This document shows positions 1 to 8,449 of a DNA stretch of 64,000 bases, one piece after another. Within the stretch, counting starts at the first letter, position 1. Each line of letters begins with the position of its first letter. The position numbers and the translations under genes are program-made. The stretch is taken from NCBI GenBank assembly GCA_036504595.1, contig DASXUX010000010.1, forward strand, positions 62,001-126,000, given 5' to 3'. The stretch is from DASXUX01 sp036504595 (lineage in GTDB: Bacteria; Planctomycetota; SZUA-567; H5-PLA8). The notes under the pieces are model-generated. The model was not told the origin of the DNA. It saw only the letters and a program-made list of their open reading frames with translations, and did no database searches.

Positions 1-17
1 GCAGGGACGCCCGCCCT
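1..17. repeat. REP-like hairpin, cut by window edge
   Basis: The first bases carry the AGGGAC loop and a GCCCGCC arm of the same hairpin found whole at 35844-35865. The left arm lies outside the window. It sits just ahead of the ribosome-binding site of the first gene. Confidence 0.45.
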
Positions 18-45
18 ACCCCGCTATCGAAAAGGAGGCCACCAA

Positions 46-1743
46 ATGATGCCGCTACGGATATTGGCTGCTTTGATGGTGCTCCTCTGCAATTCGATTC
101 TGGCCGAGAACGACACCAGGACCGATCCGGCAGCGGAAGCGCTGCTGAGCGGTGCACTCGCCCAGGCACAGGCGATTAGACCTTCGGCGGCACAACCGGG
201 CGCCGATCAGGCTCTGCAGAAGCTGAAAGAGGAGATTGCTGCGAAAGCCAAGCTATGGAGCGAGCGAGTGGAGCGGCGAGCCGGCGCGGACGATCTGCTG
301 GCGGGCATTCCACAAGCGGTGCGTGAACGGGCCTCCAAGCTGGCACCAGACACTGCCGCTACGGGCGTGGCGCTGAAAGAGGGCGCCAGTTTGCCGCTGG
401 TGCTGGCGTTGGTGGCGGAGCGAAATCCAGATGTGCTCGCAGCACTGCAGAACTGGCGCGCGTCGACTCGGCGCTTCGAGCAGGCATCGTTTCTGGAAGA
501 CCTGGTCTCGCAGTTCCAGGCTTTTACGCGCCAGTTGAACACGACGGTCGGCCCGCAGACGGGAATGCCAGGCGTCTATCCGTCCAGCCTGGCGCTGAAG
601 GGACAGATCATCGATGCGGAAGCCGACATCGCGTGGCTGAGCTATCTGCAGACAATGAGGAAGATGGTCAATGACACCGCGAAGGAGTATTTCGAGCTGC
701 GTTACGTGGTGCGTTCGATAGCCAACGTCCGTGAGAGCCGCGGTCTATTCGCGCAGATGTCCGAAAGCGCGCGCTCGCAGCTCGAAGCCGGCAATGTCAG
801 CCAATCCGACGTGCTGAAGTCCCAGTCCGAACTCGCCACGCTTGATACCAAGATCATCACGCTGGAGCGACAGCGGGTGAACCAGATCGCGAAGATCAAT
901 GCGATGCTGAGCCTGCCCAACAGTTCAGAATGGGGCGCGCTGTCGGAAGAAGACCTGCGCGATCCGCAAGAGACTCCGGCGGAGCTGGAGCAGCAGGCGA
1001 CGGCCGGCAGACATGAAGTACTCGCAGCGCGGCGACAGGTCGAGTTGATGGGGCTGATGGTGCGCATGGCGGAAGTCGAGGTCACACCATTGGCTTCGGT
1101 CGGCTACAGCCAATTTTCGTTCTCGCCCGGCATGAAGGAAAACGCCGGTATGGGCAGCGCGAACGCGGGCTCATCGATGCCGCGTTCAACGAGTCCTGTG
1201 GCAAGCGCTGGAATGGGCAGATCTGGCAGGTCGATGGCCGCAACGGCCGGCACGGAGGCCGGCACCACCCGCTCCATGCCGGCCGGCACTGCTCCCACAC
1301 GCGACAGCACCACCGCTTTGGCCGGAGCATTTCCGGAAAAGCCGATGCAGGATTCCCGTGCAGTGATGACGTACGGCGCCAACGCAGCCTATATCGACGA
1401 ACTTCGTGTTCGCATCAATCAGATGAGCGACATGGCAGTCCTGGCATCTAACCAGGCGCAGTTCGCAGCCCATGATGCCTCTTTCCGCGCCGACCAAGCC
1501 AAGCGCGAACAGGAGACGCTCGCGAGCACGGTCGTTCCGAAGTCGAAGCAAGCCTATGAAACACTGCGGGAGCGTTATTCGAACAACAACGTGCCGCTGA
1601 TCGAATATCTGGATGCCGGACGGATGTACCTGGACAACTCGCTGATGTTGCAGACTACCCGCCGCGACCACAACCAAGCGCTGGTGGACCTGCTCGACGC
1701 GCTGGGAAAGACCACAGCCTCTGCGCTGCCCGAAAGGCCGTGA
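46..1743 (+). CDS. TolC/CusC-type outer-membrane efflux protein
   Basis: Probable outer-membrane channel of a tripartite metal efflux system. The 565-residue product begins with a signal peptide (about residues 1-20, ending SILA) and is then largely helical with the repeated alternating pattern of outer membrane efflux proteins, for example the stretch around residues 205-300 with SDVLKSQSELATLD. An AAGGAGG ribosome site lies at 32-38, 7 bases before the ATG. Between about residues 355 and 440 there is a low-complexity insertion rich in Met, Ser, Ala, Gly and Thr that ordinary family members lack; its methionines could bind soft metals, which is inference. The stop is followed after 1 base by the RND pump gene, so the two are translationally coupled. 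The family assignment rests on helical pattern and context, not on a unique motif. Confidence 0.85.
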   Translation: MMPLRILAALMVLLCNSILAENDTRTDPAAEALLSGALAQAQAIRPSAAQPGADQALQKLKEEIAAKAKLWSERVERRAGADDLLAGIPQAVRERASKLAPDTAATGVALKEGASLPLVLALVAERNPDVLAALQNWRASTRRFEQASFLEDLVSQFQAFTRQLNTTVGPQTGMPGVYPSSLALKGQIIDAEADIAWLSYLQTMRKMVNDTAKEYFELRYVVRSIANVRESRGLFAQMSESARSQLEAGNVSQSDVLKSQSELATLDTKIITLERQRVNQIAKINAMLSLPNSSEWGALSEEDLRDPQETPAELEQQATAGRHEVLAARRQVELMGLMVRMAEVEVTPLASVGYSQFSFSPGMKENAGMGSANAGSSMPRSTSPVASAGMGRSGRSMAATAGTEAGTTRSMPAGTAPTRDSTTALAGAFPEKPMQDSRAVMTYGANAAYIDELRVRINQMSDMAVLASNQAQFAAHDASFRADQAKREQETLASTVVPKSKQAYETLRERYSNNNVPLIEYLDAGRMYLDNSLMLQTTRRDHNQALVDLLDALGKTTASALPERP

Positions 1744-1744
1744 G

Positions 1745-4700
1745 ATGATTGAAAAACTGATCGAATACTCCTGTCGCAATAAGTTCCTGATTATCGCCTT
1801 GTTTGTCGGCTTGGCGGCGTGGGGCTACTACGTGATGCGCCACACGCCCGTGGACGCGATCCCGGATCTTTCCGAGAACCAGGTCATCGTCTTCACCGAC
1901 TGGATGGGCCGCAGCCCAAAGGAGATCGAGGACCAGATCACCTATCCGCTCTCGGTGAACTTGCAGGGCCTGGCCGGCGTGAAGGCGGTGCGATCATCAA
2001 GCGAGTTCAACTTCTCGATGATCAACATCATCTTTGAGGACAGCATCGACTTCTACTTTGCGCGCACGCGCGTGCTGGAACGTCTCGCGTTGGCCAGCAC
2101 CTTCTTGCCCGAAGGCGTTGTCCCTTATCTTGCCCCCGATGCCACGGCGCTGGGCCAGATTTACTGGTACACGGTCGAAGGCGACAACGTGGATGTGGGC
2201 ACGCTGCGCGCGACGCAGGATTGGCTGGTACGCTACCAGCTCAATTCGGTTCCCGGCGTAGCGCAGGTCAGCAGTGTCGGTGGATTCCCGCGCGAATATC
2301 AGATCGATGTCACGCCGGAGAAACTGCGCGCGTACAACATCACGCTGGGCGAAATCTTCAGCGCGATTGCTCGCAGCAACAGCTCGGTCGGCGGGCGCGT
2401 GGTTCATAAAGGCAACGCGGAATACCTGATCCGCGGCGTCGGCTGGATTCGCGGCGTCGATGATATTCGCAATACGGTTATCACCGAGCGCAACGGCCAG
2501 CCCGTCCGCGTCAGCGATATTGCGGTGGTTCAGATGGGCAGCGAGTTCCGCCGCAGCGTGCTGGAGAAAGACGGCCGCGAAGTGACCGGCGGCGTAGTGA
2601 TGATGCGCTACGGCGAGAACCCGCTCGACGTGACTAAAGCCATCAAGGCAAAAATTCAGGATCTACAAAGTGCGCTGCCGCCCGGAGTGCGGATCGTCCC
2701 CTTTTATGATCGCACGCGGTTGATCGAGAGTTCGATCGAGACGGTCACCACCATTCTTGAGCACGAGCTGATTATCGCGGCCATTGCGATTCTGCTGATC
2801 CTCACGCATGTGCGCAGTGTTCTCGTCATTATCATCACACTGCCGCTGTCGATTCTGTTCGCGTTCATCCTGATGCGCCATCTGAACATCTCGTCGAACA
2901 TCATGTCGTTGTCGGGAATCGCGATTTCCATCGGCATTCTGGTGGACCAGGCGATCGTGATGCTGGAGAACTCGACGCATCATCTCGCCAAGCATTTCGG
3001 CGATAAGAAAATCACAGGCGACACGACCGAGATCATCGTGCAAGCCTGCCGGCAAGTCGGGCGGCCGATTTTCTTCTCCGTCGTGATCATGGTGCTCTCG
3101 TTCCTGCCGGTCTTCGCGCTCACGGGCCAAGAAGGAAAGCTCTTCCATCCGCTGGCGTTCACTAAAACGTTCGCGCTCATCGGCACGGCGATCATTTCGA
3201 TCACATTGGTTCCGGCGATCATCCCCCTGCTGATTCGCGGGAAGCTTTCCAAAGAAGAAAACAACTGGATCGTGCGCAGCGTCGTTGAGATCTACCGGCC
3301 CATGCTGGGCTGGCTGATGCAACGGCCCAAGATGGTCATCTGGCTTTTCGTTTTGCTGCTGGGGGTGGGTTTCTATTTCGCGCGACATCTCGGGCGCGAG
3401 TTCATGCCGCCGCTGGATGAAGGCAGCATTATGGACATGCCCGTCACGTCGCCGCGTGCTTCCGTCACGGAGGTCGCCGACGACCTGAAAGTCCGCGACG
3501 CCATGCTGCGCGAACTTCCCGAAGTGGAAATGGTCGTGGGCAAGGGCGGACGTGCAGACACACCGACCGATCCTTCCCCGCTGGATATGGTGGAGACCAT
3601 TATCACGCTGCGGCCCAGGGAGCACTGGCTCAAGCGCAAAATGGAGCTCAAAGACGCCACCGCTGAAGCGGAACGAATGGCCAGCGCGCTGGAAAGAGAC
3701 GGCGTGCTGAAACTCACAGGCACGCCTGAAGAGCGCAAGTCATTCCTCGGCAGCGTCGCCGGCGCGAGTCTGAACCGCTTCGATGGCGAGATGCGCCGCT
3801 TCATTATTCAGAAGCTGATTACATTCGACGAAGAGTTGGCCGGCCAGTCCGTGAAATACATCAGCGAAAGGTTATTGGAACAAATCGGCCAGCGGCATGG
3901 ATGGAAGAAGCCATTTACTGACGCCGAAAGAGATGCGTTCTTGAAGGACCTCTCTGGCCGCTATCAGCGGTATTTTGTCCGCGAGCCTCTCGTTCCCGAC
4001 GTAAAAACCGTCGTAGACGACGCGCTGAAGACTCTACAGAGTCAGGCGCGCGTGTCGGAGTCGCTGACAGACCCGTTGGCTTCCGAGGAAAGTGCTCTTA
4101 AGGAGTTCACCGATGCAATTTCAGAGTCATTAGGGCGCGAGCGCGTCAACTTCTACGAGCGTACGGCGGCATCGTTGCAGCAGTGGCGTGATGGTCAAAC
4201 CAAGCAGTGGATTCGTAAGACCAACGACGCCGTCTTCTATCCGGCAATGGAAGCATTCGAGCGCTCGCTGCTGACGGAACTGCACTCAGCCGCCAACATG
4301 CAGAAGGCATGGGACGCGCAGGCAGCGACAAAAGGTGGCTGGACGTTTGAGAATCAGGCTGAGAAGCCGACGCAGAATCTGCAATCGCTGGCCAATGGAC
4401 TGAGCAGCCGGGCATTCCTATGGCCTAAGACCAAAGCTGATCTGGTTGCGGAACTGGACGCAGCGCTGCGCGTGCCAGGCTGGTCGAACATCTGGACGCA
4501 GCCGATCATTAACCGCGTGGACATGCTGGCGACCGGCGTGCGCACGCAGATTGGGATCAAGGTCTTCGGCCGGAACCCGGACGATATTCAGAAAGCCTCG
4601 AACGATGTCTCCAACGTAGTGCGAAACATTGCTGGCGCCGTGGACGTTGTTGCGGATCAGACCGTCGGCAAGGGCTATGTCGAAGTCGAGCTCGATCGCG

Positions 4701-5791
4701 AGAAAGCGGCGCGTTACGGCGCGAACGTGGGAGACATCCAGGACGTCATTGAAGTGGCGTTGGGCGGCAAGCCAATCACGACAACAGTCGAGGGCCGCGA
4801 GCGCTTCCCCGTGCGGCTGCGCTACGCGCGCGATTACCGCGTCGATGAGGAATCCATTCGACGCATCCTGGTCTCGGCGGCGGCAGGCGGCGGGATGAGC
4901 GCAAAGAAGACTGGCGCTATGGCCGGAGGGCTAACGGGTGGCGCGCCGGCAGCAAAGGCGCCCACCGGCGGCGACATGCCGACCGTTTATCTCGGCGATG
5001 TGGCCAACGTGAAGGTCACTGAAGGACCGGTCATGATCAAGAGCGAAAATGGGCTGCTGCGTTCCTACGTGCAGCTTAATGTTCGCGATCGTGACATCGT
5101 TGGCTTTGTGGAAGAGGCGCAGCGAGTCGTCGCCAGCAAGGTCAAACTGCCCGAAGGCGCGTTTCTGGAGTGGTCAGGGCAGTTTGAGCATCAAGTCCGC
5201 GCGAAAAAGACGCTGCGCGTTGTTTTCCCGGCGGTACTGCTGCTGATTTTTGTGATCCTGTACATCACCTACAACGATTTCGCGCACGCGGTGCTGATGA
5301 TGCTGGCCGTTCCCGGCGCTCTGGCTGGAGGCGTGATCTTCCAGACGCTCTTTGGCTACAACTTCAGCGTGGCGGTGTGGGTAGGATACATCGCGTGCTT
5401 CGGCATGGCGACGGAGACGGGCATCATCATGCTCGTGTATCTGCGTGACGCGATCGCCGAGCGCGGCGGCCTGGAGAAGATCGCCAGCCTTGAGGAACTC
5501 GAAGCGGCGATCATGGCCGGCGCAGTTCATCGCTTGCGGCCGAAACTCCTGACAGAAGGGACGGCGATCGTGGGCCTGGCGCCGATGCTCTGGTCGCACG
5601 GTGTGGGGTCCGAGGTCATCGCGCCAATGGCTGCGCCGGTGCTGGGCGGGCTCCTGATCGCTGACGAAGTGATCGACATTTTCCTGCCGGTGCTCTTCTA
5701 CCAGGTTGAGAAGCGGCGGTGGCAGCGCATTCACAACAATCAAGGCACAGAGGTGCGAGGGTCCGCGCAGGCAAATGCGGCGCTCGCTTAA
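1745..5791 (+). CDS. cusA: Heavy-metal RND efflux pump (CusA/CzcA family) with large insertion
   Basis: Inner-membrane proton-driven pump of the HME-RND family. Recognisable features are the N-terminal first helix, the sequence DAIPDLSENQVIVFTDW near residue 40, the TM4 motif GILVDQAIVMLEN (about residue 400) that keeps the proton-relay Asp, the EFMPPLDEGSIM segment near residue 555, and the repeated second half with GLAPMLWSHGVGSEVIAPMA near the end. At 1348 residues it is about 300 longer than the usual 1030-1050. Most of the excess is an insertion at about residues 630-890, in the porter region just before WPKTKADLVAELDAAL, with no membrane segments and a charged, helical look. A shorter Gly/Ala-rich insert follows near residue 1055. 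Copper/silver rather than cobalt/zinc is suggested by the partner fusion protein. Confidence 0.93.
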   Translation: MIEKLIEYSCRNKFLIIALFVGLAAWGYYVMRHTPVDAIPDLSENQVIVFTDWMGRSPKEIEDQITYPLSVNLQGLAGVKAVRSSSEFNFSMINIIFEDSIDFYFARTRVLERLALASTFLPEGVVPYLAPDATALGQIYWYTVEGDNVDVGTLRATQDWLVRYQLNSVPGVAQVSSVGGFPREYQIDVTPEKLRAYNITLGEIFSAIARSNSSVGGRVVHKGNAEYLIRGVGWIRGVDDIRNTVITERNGQPVRVSDIAVVQMGSEFRRSVLEKDGREVTGGVVMMRYGENPLDVTKAIKAKIQDLQSALPPGVRIVPFYDRTRLIESSIETVTTILEHELIIAAIAILLILTHVRSVLVIIITLPLSILFAFILMRHLNISSNIMSLSGIAISIGILVDQAIVMLENSTHHLAKHFGDKKITGDTTEIIVQACRQVGRPIFFSVVIMVLSFLPVFALTGQEGKLFHPLAFTKTFALIGTAIISITLVPAIIPLLIRGKLSKEENNWIVRSVVEIYRPMLGWLMQRPKMVIWLFVLLLGVGFYFARHLGREFMPPLDEGSIMDMPVTSPRASVTEVADDLKVRDAMLRELPEVEMVVGKGGRADTPTDPSPLDMVETIITLRPREHWLKRKMELKDATAEAERMASALERDGVLKLTGTPEERKSFLGSVAGASLNRFDGEMRRFIIQKLITFDEELAGQSVKYISERLLEQIGQRHGWKKPFTDAERDAFLKDLSGRYQRYFVREPLVPDVKTVVDDALKTLQSQARVSESLTDPLASEESALKEFTDAISESLGRERVNFYERTAASLQQWRDGQTKQWIRKTNDAVFYPAMEAFERSLLTELHSAANMQKAWDAQAATKGGWTFENQAEKPTQNLQSLANGLSSRAFLWPKTKADLVAELDAALRVPGWSNIWTQPIINRVDMLATGVRTQIGIKVFGRNPDDIQKASNDVSNVVRNIAGAVDVVADQTVGKGYVEVELDREKAARYGANVGDIQDVIEVALGGKPITTTVEGRERFPVRLRYARDYRVDEESIRRILVSAAAGGGMSAKKTGAMAGGLTGGAPAAKAPTGGDMPTVYLGDVANVKVTEGPVMIKSENGLLRSYVQLNVRDRDIVGFVEEAQRVVASKVKLPEGAFLEWSGQFEHQVRAKKTLRVVFPAVLLLIFVILYITYNDFAHAVLMMLAVPGALAGGVIFQTLFGYNFSVAVWVGYIACFGMATETGIIMLVYLRDAIAERGGLEKIASLEELEAAIMAGAVHRLRPKLLTEGTAIVGLAPMLWSHGVGSEVIAPMAAPVLGGLLIADEVIDIFLPVLFYQVEKRRWQRIHNNQGTEVRGSAQANAALA

Positions 5792-5812
5792 GGGAAGTAC
5801 GAAAGGGACGTC

Positions 5813-7618
5813 ATGGAAACTACCGAGCATAAAACTGGATGGCAGAAGGCGCTCTTCGTTTTGAAGCTAATCGAAATTCGGTTGCGCTTCGTTGCGATTC
5901 TTGTGATTACGGCGCTGGTTGTTGGCTACTGGGACGTGATCCAGAATTATTGGGAGCGTTGGACGCGGCCGGCGCACACGCACACCCAAGCCGAGAGTGA
6001 TATTGAGTACACCTGCGCCATGCATCCTTTTGTTGCGCGCGAAACTCCAGGGAAGTGCCCCATCTGCGGTATGGATTTGATCCCGCGGAAGAAGGGCGGG
6101 CATGTCGAGCTGCCGGAGGGCACACTGGCGCGCGTCCAGATTTCGCCGGATCGCATCATTCAGGCCGGTGTGCAGATCGAGCCGGTTGCCTATCGGCTGC
6201 TTTCACGCACCGTTCGCTCCTATGGGACGATTGAAATGGACGACACGCGCGTGGCGCGAATCACGCTCCGCTTTCCTGGACGTGTCGATGAACTTATGGT
6301 CAACGCCGTCGGAATGGAGGTCAAGAAAGGCGATCCCTTGGCGAGTGTATACAGTCCAAAGTTTCTGGCCATCAGCCAGGAATACATCCAGGCGCTCGAA
6401 GCCAAACGCAAGACCGACGCCGATCCGCAGGCCAATGCGGAATCGAAATCATTTTCCGATGCGATCGTGCAGAGCACGCGCAAGCGCTTGTCCCTGGCAG
6501 GCTTCACTGGCGAGCAGCTTGAGGCGCTGGAGAAAGCAAAAAAGGCCAGCGATCACGTCACGTTTTACTCGCCACTGGCCGGCACCGTCATCGAGAAGAA
6601 CGTGTTGCTGGGCGATCAGATTGAAGAAGGCATGACGTTGTACACGGTCGCCGACCTAACAAAATTGTGGGTGCAGGTTCAGATCGTCGAATCGGACATG
6701 GCGGCCGTGAAAGTCGGGATGCCTGTCGAAATCACCGATGTCGCCTGGCCGGGCGAGATCTTCTACGGCAACGTGGAGCTGATTTATCCAACGCTGAATA
6801 CTGAAACGCGCGCGATTAAAGCGCGGTTAGCTGTAGACAACGCCGGGGCGAAGCTGAAGCCCGGAATGTTTGTCACCGCAGTTCTGCGTTCGCCGCTCGG
6901 ACGCTATGGCCAAATCGGTACGCCCGGCGAGCCGAAGCCAGAGGCCGGCGAGCAGACTGAAGCCGTGAGCGGGGCATATCCTTTGGACTACTGCGTTGTC
7001 ACCGGCGCCAAGCTGGGAGAGATGGGGGATCCTGTTGTCTACCAATACGAAGGCCGCACGATCAAGTTCTGCTGCGATAGCTGCCCGCCGAAGTTTAAGG
7101 CAGACCCCGCGAAGTATCTGAAGTTGATTGACGAGGCTGCGGCAAAGATCAAACGCGATCCCGGGCGGGCGCACTGGGTGGAGGGCTGGGCTTGCCCAAT
7201 GCACCCCGATTTGCTCGTGCCGGAAAGCGGACCCTGCACAACCTGCGGGTGCAAGATGCCGATGGTCAAATGGCGCGTGGAGCGCGTGCTGTCGCTCCCC
7301 GAAACTGCCGTCGTGGATACTGGAACGCGGCAGATCGTCTACGTGCAGACGTTGCCAGGCGTTTACGACGCGCGTGCGGTGACGCTCGGCCCGCGAGCCG
7401 GCGTGTACTACCAGGTTCTCGGCGGCCTGAAACTCGGCGACCAGATCGTCAGCCGCGGCTCGTTCCTCATCGATGCCGAAGCTAGGCTGAACCCTGCGGA
7501 GGCCAACGCGGCGCCAGCCAGCGATAAACCCGCTGCCGCAAACGAGACCAAGAAGGATGAAGGCGCCGCGAATAAGGCTGAGAAGGCGCCGGCGAAGCCC
7601 GCGGAACACAAACACTAG
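5813..7618 (+). CDS. cusB: CusB-like membrane fusion protein with YHS and metal-binding domains
   Basis: Periplasmic adaptor linking the RND pump to the outer-membrane channel. The 601-residue product has one N-terminal membrane anchor (about residues 20-45), then a heavy-metal-binding domain (YTCAMHP...CPICGMDL, residues 64-88). The adaptor core follows at about 110-375, with lipoyl-like halves GRVDELMVNAVGMEVKKGDPL and YSPLAGTVIEKNVL. Unusually it continues with a YHS-type domain (CCDSCPPKFKADPAKY, about 418-436), a second metal-binding motif (WACPMHP...CTTCGCKMP, about 458-485) and an Ala/Lys-rich tail. The doubled Met/Cys metal sites point to Cu(I)/Ag(I). It is the last gene of the operon and is followed by a terminator. 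Confidence 0.92.
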   Translation: METTEHKTGWQKALFVLKLIEIRLRFVAILVITALVVGYWDVIQNYWERWTRPAHTHTQAESDIEYTCAMHPFVARETPGKCPICGMDLIPRKKGGHVELPEGTLARVQISPDRIIQAGVQIEPVAYRLLSRTVRSYGTIEMDDTRVARITLRFPGRVDELMVNAVGMEVKKGDPLASVYSPKFLAISQEYIQALEAKRKTDADPQANAESKSFSDAIVQSTRKRLSLAGFTGEQLEALEKAKKASDHVTFYSPLAGTVIEKNVLLGDQIEEGMTLYTVADLTKLWVQVQIVESDMAAVKVGMPVEITDVAWPGEIFYGNVELIYPTLNTETRAIKARLAVDNAGAKLKPGMFVTAVLRSPLGRYGQIGTPGEPKPEAGEQTEAVSGAYPLDYCVVTGAKLGEMGDPVVYQYEGRTIKFCCDSCPPKFKADPAKYLKLIDEAAAKIKRDPGRAHWVEGWACPMHPDLLVPESGPCTTCGCKMPMVKWRVERVLSLPETAVVDTGTRQIVYVQTLPGVYDARAVTLGPRAGVYYQVLGGLKLGDQIVSRGSFLIDAEARLNPAEANAAPASDKPAAANETKKDEGAANKAEKAPAKPAEHKH

Positions 7619-7643
7619 CCTGTGCGCGTCCAATGGCTGATCT

Positions 7644-7680
7644 GACGGCGGCGGCGATTCACTTCGCCGCCGTCTTCTTA
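7644..7680. terminator. Bidirectional hairpin terminator
   Basis: A perfect 10-bp stem (GACGGCGGCG at 7644-7653 with CGCCGCCGTC at 7665-7674) closes an 11-base loop and is followed by a T-rich TTCTTA run on the plus strand. It ends the metal efflux operon. The convergent broken gene stops inside its loop, so the hairpin probably serves both directions. Confidence 0.7.
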
Positions 7681-8174
7681 TAGCTCCGAAGATGGTCTCT
7701 GTGCTCCTCCAGATACTTGAGAATCTTGTCCGCTGCCGATTCAGCGCCGGAAAACGACGCCAATTTTTCGCCATTGGGCGCTAAGATGACCGCAAAATTC
7801 GGCGCGGCGTTGTATTCCTTCGTCAACTCCGTAGCAGCGTCGCATGGGGGAATCTTCACAAACTGGTTAATTCCAGCACCATAGAGTTTGAACAACACCG
7901 TTTTGATTTCGAACACTGTTCTTTCCAGTTTTTCGCCATGCCGCTGCAAAGCGTCGCGAACACTCTCGCCTTCCCCGGCGGCTTTGAATGTATTGCTGGT
8001 GGCGAAGTAAAGGATGTAGGGCTCGCCCTTTGCCGCAGCAAGCTGTTGTGTTGACGACAGCGACCCAGCCCACCGGACCGGCGGACATGGCAGATCGCCT
8101 CACCCCATCCCACGGGCGGTTGGAGCAGAAGCCAACGCCGCAAGAAGAACTACAAAACATCCTAACTTGAACAC
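7659..8174 (-). pseudogene. Thioredoxin-like secreted protein interrupted by in-frame UGA
   Basis: Reading from a GTG at 8174, with GGAG 7 bases upstream, gives a good signal peptide (MFKLGCFVVLLAALASAPTARG). An in-frame TGA follows at 8100-8102, and then the same frame continues open to 7659. The downstream part has a thioredoxin-like pattern (AAAKGEPYILYFAT, later YNAAPNFAVILAPNGEKLASF) but lacks a CxxC. No usable start codon occurs between the TGA and the middle of the domain, so without recoding the product is lost. A 19-bp segment shared with 16058-16076 lies just downstream of the stop, so local repeat insertion may have damaged the gene. Selenocysteine or readthrough is possible but not favoured. 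Confidence 0.6.
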
Positions 8175-8387
8175 TTGTATGCTCCAGGATCTGGACGAGT
8201 TGCTGAACGTTCTTGAACATGCTCGCGTGCTGATTTTGCAGAGTTGCAACTCGTGTGCCGGCACCGCTTGGCCGCGCATGCCGGAAACATGCCAGTCAAC
8301 GAGAGCCGCAGTCTTTCCCCTCCCCAATCATTATTCGCCTAAGTGCCGTTTAATGAAGCGCTTATGAAAACACAGGAAATCCGACGT

Positions 8388-8418
8388 TTGCAGTTGATTT
8401 CCTTTTCATTTGTATTAT
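8388..8418 (+). promoter_or_regulatory. Possible promoter of the sulfur operon
   Basis: An AT-rich stretch ahead of metY holds TATTAT (8413-8418) and TTGCAG (8388-8393) at a 19-base spacing, which is longer than ideal. I looked for a SAM or SAH riboswitch in 8175-8449 and did not recognise one; the rest of that gap shows nothing I can name. Confidence 0.25.
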
Positions 8419-8449
8419 ACATTCCCCATCAACTTAGTAGGAAATTGAA

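Noticed and set aside
8100..8102. Selenocysteine as the established reading of the in-frame UGA
   Set aside because: The site is next to a signal peptide, not in a redox motif. GC-rich hairpins form easily and no selenocysteine genes are in the window. Kept only as a hypothesis.
8175..8449. SAM or SAH riboswitch upstream of metY
   Set aside because: I found none of the conserved core sequences. A covariance-model search would be needed to exclude a divergent one.
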